Assembly (NCBI GenBank): GCA_018396615.1
Contig: JAGTQT010000005.1
Location: 1-53,900, forward strand
Reading direction: 5' to 3'
Origin: Candidatus Bathyarchaeota archaeon
Lineage (GTDB): Archaea; Thermoproteota; Bathyarchaeia; Bathyarchaeales; Bathycorpusculaceae
Length of the DNA: 53,900 nucleotides
The notes beneath the pieces are model-generated. The model had not been told where the DNA came from. It did no database searches and worked only from the letters and a program-made list of their open reading frames with translations. Shown in pieces: positions 32,538 through 41,009 of this stretch; within the stretch, counting starts at the first letter, position 1; every line of letters begins with the position of its first letter. The translations under genes and the position numbers were made by a program.

Positions 32538-34247
32538 TTACACCTTCAGCTTGTCAGCTTTCTTGCAGACATTTGATATAGTAAGCATTATTAGCGGAGG
32601 TGTAAAGACGCTGAAAACTTTGGTGTATTTTGGAGTGCTTGCCTTCATTACGGTTTCACTTTTTCCGCCTGCTTCTACATATCCTTTTACGAACTCGTCA
32701 GCGATAATTTCTGCAACGTGAGCGTTAGTTAGTGGCGGAAGATCGTGCCCCATATAATAGAGAAACTCAGCTACATCCCACACTGCGTCGCCGCCGCGTG
32801 AAGCCTGCTCAAAATCCATTAGAACAATCTCGCCATGCTTGCCTATTACAATGTTCTGCGGTTTGGTATCGCCTAGAGCTATGCCGAGGCGATGCACTTT
32901 AGCAAGTTTTCTGCCAACTCTTCTGAGAACTCTTAGATGCTTTCTTTTTTCTCCAGCGGATTTGGAGGTTGCAATCTTTTTTATGATTTTACTAAGGTTT
33001 TCGCCTTCTACATACTCCATAAAGACGAGGCGGTCACGGTGACTTACATGCAGAATCCTAGGAATATGGAACCCCTTTTCTCCTAGAAACTGGTTTATAG
33101 TGCATTCTCTTTCCAGTCTTGCCTTGCCAGAAACAGCGAAGGCTCTGGTGCCAACGGTCCACAGTGTAAGGGGGAACCATTTGAAACTCGACCAATCTTT
33201 AAACCGCTTCGCCACTATCTTTTTTTCCTCGCCGTCAACCCTTGCTCTAACGAGGTAAACGTCGTTTAAAACGCCGCCTGTTTCGCTGATTTCTACGGGA
33301 ACGTCATTGCCGAGAGAAAGTACTTTTCGGGAAACCGTTTTTATGTTGCCTCTCTCCGCCAATGAGACTAGCCCACGTGCAGTTGGAACAAAAAGATATT
33401 TTTGAGGAGCCTCAAACTGCTCAATGATCCCAGATTCCAAGTTCCTAGTCCTGCGAAAGAGGGGATAAACATCTCTGTTCTGAGAGAACGAGTCTAACAT
33501 CCTTGGAACGATTCTTAAGGTTGACAAAAAGAGGGCTCTCTGCGCTGATCTGAACAGGCTTGTGAATTGAAACTTTCGACTCCGGATCTTATCTGCAAAT
33601 TCTTCCGTAATCTTCACGTATTCGTCTGAGAAGATGATTGCTTTCTCCTTTTCAAGAAGTTTCAGCGCCTTCAGGTATCCTTGCAAAATCGTCTTTTCGC
33701 TTGTTTTCCATGTTCTCTCTTGGCTAAGGAAAAGAAATCCGTAGATTAATGGCGGAAAAAGCCGAACTCTGCTCATTATGGCCTCGTACATGAAGTATTC
33801 AGGCTTTATGCTCATGTCAAGATGCATTGTTGGAAATTCCAAAACGAGATTTTGAAGCATCTCGCTGATAAGTCTCTTTTTAAGTTTGACTTCTTGAGCA
33901 TGCAGATAATCTGGATTTGTCAGCGCGGTGTAGGGGAATATTAACAAGCCGGCTAAGGCTTCTCCTAGGAAACCTCGGTCTACATCTCTTTCAAAGACCC
34001 ATTCGTCCACTACCACGATTACAATGTTTTTTCCTTCCCATGTTTTGAGGTAGCTAATAAGTCTAGGCTGAAAACCGCGAATTATCAGCAAAACTTCTAG
34101 TGTCGTTTTTTTCTCAAGCAGCTGCAGTTCGCAGGTGTCGCCCATGCATGCCGCCGTAATAGGAGAGGAGCCAGCTATGCTTCTGCAGAAACTGAGAACC
34201 CATCTAGCAAGCTTCCTGTTAACTGGCTCTTCTTGTTTGCTCAACAT
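32538..34247 (-). CDS. Bud32/RIO-like kinase fused to an uncharacterised N-terminal domain
   Basis: A 569-residue protein. Residues from about 320 on are a protein-kinase-like fold: a nucleotide loop near GGVLNDVYLVRA, the Lys in IVAKRFKDW, FMEYVEGENLSK, the catalytic loop RLGIALGDTKPQNIVI (GDxKPxN in place of HxDxxxxN) and DFEQASRGGDAVWDVAEF, where DFE replaces DFG. This is the Bud32/RIO-like pattern. Residues 1-300 form an alpha/beta domain not recognised; it has hydrophobic strands (LEVLLIIRGF, IVIVVVDEWVF) and may be nucleotidyltransferase-like. The start is the ATG at 34247; a TTG at 34295 falls inside the promoter. It runs into RNase J. Confidence 0.72.
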   Translation of the reverse strand: MLSKQEEPVNRKLARWVLSFCRSIAGSSPITAACMGDTCELQLLEKKTTLEVLLIIRGFQPRLISYLKTWEGKNIVIVVVDEWVFERDVDRGFLGEALAGLLIFPYTALTNPDYLHAQEVKLKKRLISEMLQNLVLEFPTMHLDMSIKPEYFMYEAIMSRVRLFPPLIYGFLFLSQERTWKTSEKTILQGYLKALKLLEKEKAIIFSDEYVKITEEFADKIRSRKFQFTSLFRSAQRALFLSTLRIVPRMLDSFSQNRDVYPLFRRTRNLESGIIEQFEAPQKYLFVPTARGLVSLAERGNIKTVSRKVLSLGNDVPVEISETGGVLNDVYLVRARVDGEEKKIVAKRFKDWSSFKWFPLTLWTVGTRAFAVSGKARLERECTINQFLGEKGFHIPRILHVSHRDRLVFMEYVEGENLSKIIKKIATSKSAGEKRKHLRVLRRVGRKLAKVHRLGIALGDTKPQNIVIGKHGEIVLMDFEQASRGGDAVWDVAEFLYYMGHDLPPLTNAHVAEIIADEFVKGYVEAGGKSETVMKASTPKYTKVFSVFTPPLIMLTISNVCKKADKLKV

Positions 34248-34301
34248 CACACCTAGGAAAGAGACTGATAAGGATAGAATGCCCAGATTCGCCAAATATA
34301 T

Positions 34302-35678
34302 TTAGTGCTTTCCAGTAATCAAGCCATAGGTTCTCAGAACTTTGAGCGCTTTCACGCCCTTTTCAGGAAGATTGTAAACCGGAATATTTGTGTTGACTAA
34401 GACACGCTGCACCAACATAAAGTCCTCTCCTCCAGCAGGAACGTCGACAACCGGCTTGTGCGGATGTCTTGCAGCTATTTTTGGGATAACCTTGGCGTCT
34501 TTCGGCTTGAAGAAGGTTGACTTAAGCATGTTCACAACTACCACGCCGTCTACGTTTCTGTCCGCGAGTACCAGATCTAGAACGTCAGAATACCTTTCGG
34601 CTCGTGCATCGGCGATTAAGTCAATGGGGTTTACAGCATCCACGCCGGGATACTTTTTTTCGATCGTTATCTTAGTTTCTTTGGAAAGCGTTGCAAGTTT
34701 TAAGCCGTTTTTAACAACTGCGTCCGCTGTGAGTATGGCAGGTCCGCCTACATTGCTGACTATTGCCACGTTGTCGCCTTGCATTGGAGGCTGTTTGGAG
34801 AGCGCTATGGCGGCGTTCATCAAGTCCTCAATATTTTCTACTCTGATCATTCCGGCTTTTTTGAATGCGGCGTCAAAAATGTGGTCTGAGCCAGCTATGG
34901 ACGCGGTATGTGATCTCGCTCTATGCGCAGAGGCTTCAGTTATCCCTCCTTTTAGGACAAGGATTGGCTTGTGTTTGACGATTTTCGTTGCTTTGGTTAC
35001 GAGTTTTCTGCCGTCTTTTGTTCCTTCCATGTAAAGGCAGATAACCTTGGTGTTTTTGTCCTTTTCAAGGTACTCTAGCAAGTCGAAGTCGTCTATGTCT
35101 ATTTTGTCGCCCATAAAAACGAGCTTACTTATTCCTACGTCGAAAAAGCATGCCCAATCGAGAAGGTATGCGCCGACTCCGCCGCTTTGAGAGATTACGG
35201 CGATGCTGCCTTTCTTCGGCATGGTGCCCTTTTCAAACGTTGTGTTCAGTCCGTTTGAAGTGTTTATTACTCCCATTATCGTGTTTGGTCCTAGGATTCT
35301 GGCACCGTGTTTCTCTTTGAGCTGCAGTAGCATTTGGCGTTGAGCATCTTTGAAGCCTCCAGTAATTATGACAAATGTTTTGACGCCATGCTCTGCAAGC
35401 TTACATGCGTAATCTACGCTCTGCTTCGGAGGGAGCATAAGAACCCCAAGGTCTGGAGCTTGAAGCAGCTTTTCTAATACGTCCTTGTCGGCGTCAACAT
35501 CCAGAATACACGTCTTTCTCCTGAAAAACTTCCGCATGTTGTAGGCCACGTTTCTAAAAAGTTCAGGAGACGCCATGCCGACTTTCTCTCTAGTTTTGGT
35601 TGAGCCTATTAGAATGACGCTTTTCGGCTCGAAGAGAGTTTTCACCTGATTCATCGACTCAGCCTTCAAGTTGAACAT
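34302..35678 (-). CDS. ADP-forming acyl-CoA synthetase, alpha subunit
   Basis: A 458-residue CoA-binding and ligase-CoA subunit that makes ATP from acyl-CoA, ADP and phosphate. The N-terminal CoA-binding domain reads LFEPKSVILIGSTKTREKVG and GPNTIMGVINT. SQSGGVGAYLLDW and the phosphorylated-His region ARSHTASIAGSD are present. The last third matches the ligase domain of the alpha subunit. No ATP-grasp beta subunit lies next to it, so that must be elsewhere. The product fits the acyl-CoA and IorA genes of the window in a peptide-fermenting scheme. Confidence 0.9.
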   Translation of the reverse strand: MFNLKAESMNQVKTLFEPKSVILIGSTKTREKVGMASPELFRNVAYNMRKFFRRKTCILDVDADKDVLEKLLQAPDLGVLMLPPKQSVDYACKLAEHGVKTFVIITGGFKDAQRQMLLQLKEKHGARILGPNTIMGVINTSNGLNTTFEKGTMPKKGSIAVISQSGGVGAYLLDWACFFDVGISKLVFMGDKIDIDDFDLLEYLEKDKNTKVICLYMEGTKDGRKLVTKATKIVKHKPILVLKGGITEASAHRARSHTASIAGSDHIFDAAFKKAGMIRVENIEDLMNAAIALSKQPPMQGDNVAIVSNVGGPAILTADAVVKNGLKLATLSKETKITIEKKYPGVDAVNPIDLIADARAERYSDVLDLVLADRNVDGVVVVNMLKSTFFKPKDAKVIPKIAARHPHKPVVDVPAGGEDFMLVQRVLVNTNIPVYNLPEKGVKALKVLRTYGLITGKH

Positions 35679-35736
35679 GGATGAAAGAGAGGGAGAATAC
35701 GTTCTTCATACACATAAATCTAACCTACAGGAGGAT

Positions 35737-36519
35737 TCATTTTCGTTCAATGATCTTCATGTACGCAAAGGCGGCGCTTAAAGTGAAAATTACAGAGAAA
35801 ACTACGACGTTGAAAACCATGGTTGGCGAGAAGGAGGGATAGCCCAAAAGAAATGACCGAATCATGTCGGACGCGTTGCTCAGCGGGTTTATTTCCGCCA
35901 GAGTTATCAGAACCGTTGGAAAGCCGCTGCTTGCTAGGCTCTGAATCAGGTAAAGCGGATAGAAGACGCTGCTGCAGAAGAACAGAGTGTAATAGACGAG
36001 CCCTCGTGCGGTGATGAATTTCTCGAGACTCGAAGTGGAAACAGCTATTGCAATGCTTAATCCAGAAATGCCTGTTGCAAGAAGGAAAAGAACAGCCAAA
36101 ATGAGGAGAAACTGCTCGATTGTCGGGACGTTCGGCAGCAAAATGAGACAGGTCGCAAGCAGTGGAGACATGTAAAGCATGCCGCGAAGCCCGCCGGAAA
36201 GCACGCGGCCCATTGCAAGCTCAAATCTCGTCATAGGCAAACTCAGCATGTAGTGATGAACCTCTCGCCGGCGCTCCATGTTAATTTCTCTTCCAATCAT
36301 AAACGCCGACGCAAACAATCCAGTCACGGTGAGCCCGGGCGCGAAGAACTGGAAGTATCCTCCGATCGTGTTGGTGACGTCTGGGTTCAACATGCGGTTG
36401 TATACTATTGCCATGATAAAAAGGTCGGCAAGATTCATGCTTATCAAGCCTACGAGCCACCATTTGTAGCGGAAGAAGTTTCGGAAATCGTGTTCTAGTA
36501 TGTGGATAATAGCTTTCAA
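35737..36519 (-). CDS. ABC-2 type transporter permease
   Basis: A 260-residue membrane protein with about six hydrophobic helices, of the ABC-2 exporter type. The N-terminus IIHILEHDFRNFFRYKWWLV, a cytoplasmic coupling stretch with REINMERRREVHHYMLSLP, and the end FSVIFTLSAAFAYMKIIERK are characteristic. The TTG start directly follows the stop of the paralogous permease, with GGTGGAGG 11 bases before. Third gene of an ATPase-permease-permease operon. Confidence 0.88.
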   Translation of the reverse strand: MKAIIHILEHDFRNFFRYKWWLVGLISMNLADLFIMAIVYNRMLNPDVTNTIGGYFQFFAPGLTVTGLFASAFMIGREINMERRREVHHYMLSLPMTRFELAMGRVLSGGLRGMLYMSPLLATCLILLPNVPTIEQFLLILAVLFLLATGISGLSIAIAVSTSSLEKFITARGLVYYTLFFCSSVFYPLYLIQSLASSGFPTVLITLAEINPLSNASDMIRSFLLGYPSFSPTMVFNVVVFSVIFTLSAAFAYMKIIERK

Positions 36520-37293
36520 CTATTGCCAGCCTCCACCTTCTATCCGCCGGTCATAGATCATAGTGCCCAAGAACATGAACACTCCAAAAAACAGCATTAC
36601 ACCCAACAGCGGCAGCAAAGGGTTGTTAAGCGTTATTATTGCTTCTATGCCTGTGCCCCATCGGAAAAGGTCAGAAGCAAAGGTTACAGGGTTGAAGTTA
36701 GCTATCCATCCATAAAGGGGGTTGGCTTGAGTCACGTATGCCAGCGGGTACATTGCTGTGCTCAGTCTGACGATCAAAGCGTCCAGCACGCCCATTAGGA
36801 TGTCGAAGCGGTCGCTGGACTTTATCATCACGGCGACAGTAATGCTGAATCCGGAGACTCCGAAGGCGAATAGGAACAGCGAGAACAACGCTAATAGAAA
36901 GTTAAGTGGGTTAACCGCGCCAATTACGTAGAGAGATACAGCAATTAGCGGACCGACATAGATGAAGGCTCTCAAGCCTCCTCCAATTGATCTGCCTAAA
37001 ACCAGTTGCCTTCTTGAGACTGGAAGGCTTAGCAGATACTCAAAGACCCCGTGTTCTGCCTCTTCGTAGATGTCGAAGCCTATGAAGATGGCGGCGGAGT
37101 AAAGCGACATAACAGACAGCCCTGACACGTAGTAGGGAAAGTAGTCTGGAACCGCAACTAGTCTTGAGGCAATGATTCCGAAGAGGGCGATTTGGGATAC
37201 AAACCATATGGCGCGCATTATGATTAGAAACTTGTATTGGAAGAAGAGGCGCACGTCTCTTTCGACGACAAATAAAAGCTTATTTGCTTCCAA
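36520..37293 (-). CDS. ABC-2 type transporter permease
   Basis: A 257-residue ABC-2 permease, similar in plan to the gene after it: LLFVVERDVRLFFQYKFLII at the start, YEEAEHGVFEYLLSLPVSRR before the second helix pair, then four more helices. The pair would make a heterodimeric export channel with the ATPase upstream. The TTG start lies two bases after the ATPase stop. Confidence 0.88.
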   Translation of the reverse strand: MEANKLLFVVERDVRLFFQYKFLIIMRAIWFVSQIALFGIIASRLVAVPDYFPYYVSGLSVMSLYSAAIFIGFDIYEEAEHGVFEYLLSLPVSRRQLVLGRSIGGGLRAFIYVGPLIAVSLYVIGAVNPLNFLLALFSLFLFAFGVSGFSITVAVMIKSSDRFDILMGVLDALIVRLSTAMYPLAYVTQANPLYGWIANFNPVTFASDLFRWGTGIEAIITLNNPLLPLLGVMLFFGVFMFLGTMIYDRRIEGGGWQ

Positions 37294-37295
37294 GC

Positions 37296-38258
37296 CTATT
37301 CACCGCTTTTCTGCGCTTCCTCAATTGTTAAGCCGGTGTAATGTACGAAGACGTCGTCAAGGCTTGGCTCGGTCATGCGCAATGAAACAATCGGCGAATC
37401 CTTTTTGGTAAGCATGTTCACTATCTTCGGGATTACTTCCTCAACCTTGTTAAGATAAATACGTAGATTAAACGGCTTCAGCTGGAGAACGTCAACTACG
37501 TCTTTAAACTTTTTAAGTTCCTGAAAAATGTCTGGTGAAGCAGCCTCTTCAAGCTGGATGTCGATTATGTCTCCTCCTAGGATGCTGTCCTTCAGTTTCT
37601 TCGGCGTGTCGCAGACCAGCATCTTCCCCCTGTGGATGATGCCTACGCGGTCTGAAAGCACGTCAGCTTCATAAAGTTCGTTGGTTGCAAGAATGATTGT
37701 GCTGCCTTCGTCGCGCAGCTCGGTCAGCATATTCCAGATTCTGTGTTTGCCAACAATGTCGATTTGAGCGGTGGGCTCGTCGACTATGGCTATCTTCGGT
37801 CTCTGAATAAGGACTTTAGCCATCTCAACGCGTTTGCGCATACCGCCTGAAAGCGCGTGAACATTTCGATGCCTAGCCTCCCACATTTCGAGCGATTCAA
37901 GCACTTCCTTTACTCTTCGCTTCCGCTCCTCAGTGGAAAGGCCGCAAACCTTCGCATGCCAGTTAACAATGTCCCAAGGCGTGCTTACCCACAGCATTTT
38001 CGGTTCCTGAAAAGCAATGCCCAGCAGCCCGCGCACCTTTTCCGGGTTCTTGCGTATGTCATATTCGCCAACTGTTGCTGTGCCGTCAGTCGGCCGAATA
38101 ACCGTTGCCAGCATCAGGATCGTCGTAGTTTTTCCAGCTCCATTTGGACCTAGAAGGCCTAGAATCTCTCCTTCCTCAACTTCAAGGTTTAGATGGTCAA
38201 CAGCGGTTACGTTTCCAAACTTTTTTGTTAGGTCTGTTATGCGAATTATCGGAGCCAT
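37296..38258 (-). CDS. ABC transporter ATP-binding protein (ABC-2 exporter)
   Basis: A 320-residue ABC ATPase: Walker A GPNGAGKTT, the Q-loop at AFQEPKML, signature LSGGM, Walker B KIAIVDEPT and the His-switch equivalent ATNELYEADVLSDR, where Asn replaces the usual His at the switch position. The last 90 residues form the regulatory tail of DrrA-like ATPases. The start is the ATG at 38258 (another at 38264). It heads the exporter operon. The substrate is unknown; drugs, lipids or glycans are all exported by this class. Confidence 0.9.
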   Translation of the reverse strand: MAPIIRITDLTKKFGNVTAVDHLNLEVEEGEILGLLGPNGAGKTTTILMLATVIRPTDGTATVGEYDIRKNPEKVRGLLGIAFQEPKMLWVSTPWDIVNWHAKVCGLSTEERKRRVKEVLESLEMWEARHRNVHALSGGMRKRVEMAKVLIQRPKIAIVDEPTAQIDIVGKHRIWNMLTELRDEGSTIILATNELYEADVLSDRVGIIHRGKMLVCDTPKKLKDSILGGDIIDIQLEEAASPDIFQELKKFKDVVDVLQLKPFNLRIYLNKVEEVIPKIVNMLTKKDSPIVSLRMTEPSLDDVFVHYTGLTIEEAQKSGE

Positions 38259-38406
38259 CGGCATCCCAGACAGACCCGATACATGTGTTTTCCAGCTAGA
38301 TAAGGCTAACGAAAACAGCCACCTATCTAAAAGATGGCTCGTTTGCTCTAAGCCGTAGTTAAGGCTTAAATCATCAGTCCCCATTGCCTCAGCAAAGAGG
38401 GAACTA

Positions 38407-39648
38407 ATGGGGTTATTTCAAAGTCTCAAAGAACAATTCTCGTTCATAACAGGCAACTATCGAATTCTCGTGATAAGCTGGATGATAATGGACTTGGCAA
38501 GCGAGATGCCTAACCCCAACTTCCAATACTACGTTGAAGAAGTTCTCAATGGAAAAGGAATAGCTCTAGGAATAATTGGTATGGCAGGCTTCCTAGGCAT
38601 GGCAGCAGTAGCTTTTCCAGGAGGATACCTTGCAGACAAGTATGGAAGGCGGTGGCTGATAACAACCATGACTTTTGGAATGGCTTCCTCTTATTTGCTG
38701 TTTGCCTTTGCCCCGACATGGCATTTTGTTCTCATCGGAACCATTGTAAACGCCCTTTGCCTGATCTATCAGCCTGCACTTTTCGCTATGGTTCAAGATT
38801 CGCTTCCGCCAGAGCGGAGAGGAATGGGTTCCTCGATAATACAGCTTATTCACAGCACTTTTAATACTCCTGGCCCGCTGATTGCGGGATACCTGCTTCT
38901 GCATTTTGGGCTTGAGTGGAGCATGCGGATTATCTATATGCTGGTGACTGCTTTGTTTCTTACGGCTGCGGTTTGGCGGCTTAGACTTAAGGAGACCGTG
39001 GTTAGCACTGAGCCGATCCGTTTTAGATATTTTATTTCAGCTTATCCGAAGGCGATTAAGGAAAGCTTCGGTGTCTGGAAAGTTGTTCCCCGTTCTATGC
39101 TTTGGCTGCTTTTTTCTCAGATTCTTATTATGTTTGGAATGGCGTTGATGAATGTGATCAATGCGCTTTATGCTAGGGACGTGCTTCAGATACCGAAGGA
39201 GCAGTGGTGGCTTGTCTTTGTTCCACTTCTAGTAACTAACATAATTGCATCTATTCCTATCGGGAAGGCGGTTGACAAGTTCGGAAGAAAGACGCCGCTG
39301 ATACTGGGGTTGCTGTGTTTCAGCACGGGCACTTTGATCTTTCTTCAAGGAAACCTCTTCATGGTCATGATTGCGATGATTCTTTTCGGAATCGGCGGAT
39401 TGCTGTTTATGACTGCGATGATGGCGCTTTCCACAGACCTCGTAGCAGCAGAGAGCAGAGGCAAAGTGAACGGCTTCACCAATTTTACTGGATACATTGT
39501 AATGGGCGTGGGCATGTTTCTTGGAAACTATTTCTATGTGAATTTCTTTCCGCAACTGCCCTTCCTGATAACTCTAGCCTTAGCTGTTCCCACACTGCTG
39601 ATTTTGCTGTTTTTTGTCCACGAATCACCCAGCAAGGAAGCAGTTTGA
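38407..39648 (+). CDS. Major facilitator superfamily transporter
   Basis: A 413-residue, 12-helix transporter. Loop 2-3 contains the MFS motif as GGYLADKYGRRW and the second half repeats it as GKAVDKFGRKTP. The central cytoplasmic loop lies near residues 190-215. Closest in style to drug or metabolite efflux MFS proteins, but the substrate cannot be inferred. The ATG follows GAGGGAACTA and a TATA box near 38365. Confidence 0.9.
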   Translation: MGLFQSLKEQFSFITGNYRILVISWMIMDLASEMPNPNFQYYVEEVLNGKGIALGIIGMAGFLGMAAVAFPGGYLADKYGRRWLITTMTFGMASSYLLFAFAPTWHFVLIGTIVNALCLIYQPALFAMVQDSLPPERRGMGSSIIQLIHSTFNTPGPLIAGYLLLHFGLEWSMRIIYMLVTALFLTAAVWRLRLKETVVSTEPIRFRYFISAYPKAIKESFGVWKVVPRSMLWLLFSQILIMFGMALMNVINALYARDVLQIPKEQWWLVFVPLLVTNIIASIPIGKAVDKFGRKTPLILGLLCFSTGTLIFLQGNLFMVMIAMILFGIGGLLFMTAMMALSTDLVAAESRGKVNGFTNFTGYIVMGVGMFLGNYFYVNFFPQLPFLITLALAVPTLLILLFFVHESPSKEAV

Positions 39649-39670
39649 GAGCCCGTTTCCTTTACACTAA

Positions 39671-39680
39671 TGCTTAAATC
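39671..39680 (+). promoter_or_regulatory. TATA box of the NosD-like gene
   Basis: TGCTTAAATC is centred about 20 bases before the ATG at 39695 and 28 bases before the ATG at 39704, indicating a leaderless mRNA. Confidence 0.45.
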
Positions 39681-39694
39681 TCAAACACAGAAAG

Positions 39695-40987
39695 ATGGAA
39701 GCAATGAGTAGTAAACAGTTTCACGTTACAGGATGTGCGGCAGCTCTGTGTATCTGCGCACTTTTAGTCTTTTTTCAAGTGAAAGCCGCTGAGACCGAGG
39801 GTTACGGAGCGGAAAATCTTGACACGGGGTTGAGCTACAATTCTATTCAACAGGCGATAGATGCTGCTGAGACCCTCGATGGCCACACGATCCTAGTAAG
39901 GGAAGGAAGATACGTTGAGAACATAGTGGTTCACAAGTCTGTGTCGCTTAGAGGTGAAAACCGTAGGACCGTGATCATCGATGGTAGCCTTGGCAACGCA
40001 GTTAACGTCACAGCAGACAACGTAAGCATTTCACATTTCACGATAAGCGGAGGCATAATGTTTGGCGTTTACATAAATGAGAACGTTTCCTTCTGCAACG
40101 TGAGCTACAACGATATAACACATAACTCCTTTGGCATTATGCTTAACCAGTCCTTTTACAGCGTGCTTTCCTTCAACAACATTATAGGCAACTACTGTGC
40201 GGGAATCTGGCTTTATCAGTCCATCGGCAACCATGTGTACGCAAACACTATTGAAAGTGCAGGGCAAAGCGACGCCATCGGGATTGTCCAATTCTCCGAA
40301 GACAACACCATAGAAGCAAATAATATTACAAACAACATGCGTGACTTGAATATCCACACATCTACGGACAACTACATCTATCATAAAAACTTTGTTAACA
40401 ACACGCAGCACGTATTGACTATTGGATCGCAGAGCAAATGGGATAATGGCTATCCTTCTGGCGGAAACTACTGAAGTAGCTACCTCTACGCAGACACAGA
40501 CAACGATGGAATAGGAAATTATCCCTACATCATCGGCGAGGAAGTGGTAGGAGCCATGATCAGAACACACATGGACCACTACCCGCTAATGAATCCCTAC
40601 CACATCCAAGAGAAGACAGCAGACACCGTGCCGCCTCTGGTTAAGATAATCTCGCCTCAAAACACAACCTACTACAGTAGCAGTGTTTCTTTAACATACT
40701 TTGTAAACGAAACAGTGGTCTCGATGGCCTATAGCTTGGACAATGAATCTAGCAAGATAATCACTGGTAACACAACCCTTTCAGGGTTAGCTAACGGAAC
40801 ACACATCATAATTGTCTACGTTAAGGATCACGCGGGCAACTTCGGAGTTTCCGAGAAAGTGCAGTTCACACTTGAGTATCAAGAATCGCATACTTTCTCT
40901 GCAGAGATTATTGCCGCAGTAGCCGGAGTAGCAGTTTCTGCTTCTGCTCTATGCATTTATGTTCTAAAGAAGAAAAAAGGCAAGTAA
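39695..40987 (+). pseudogene. NosD-like beta-helix surface protein interrupted by in-frame TGA
   Basis: One frame runs from 39695 to 40987 apart from a TGA at 40472-40474. The first part has a signal peptide (ALCICALLVFFQVKAA), then right-handed beta-helix repeats (NVSISHFTISGG, NDITHNSFGIML) and ends GGNY. The second begins SSYLYADTDNDGIGNYPYII and continues with an Ig-like domain, a C-terminal membrane helix and KKKKGK. NosD-like proteins carry a conserved Trp after GGNY, so the TGA is one base away from that TGG codon. Intact, it would be a surface-anchored carbohydrate-binding or -modifying type protein. Pseudogene or sequence error. Confidence 0.82.
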
Positions 40988-41009
40988 GGCAAAGAGAGCT
41001 TGCTGTCTG

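Noticed and set aside
40472..40474. TGA as selenocysteine or as Trp in the NosD-like gene
   Set aside because: The family has Trp, not Sec, at this site, and I saw no SECIS-like structure. Other genes of the window use TGA as a true stop, so a changed code is unlikely.
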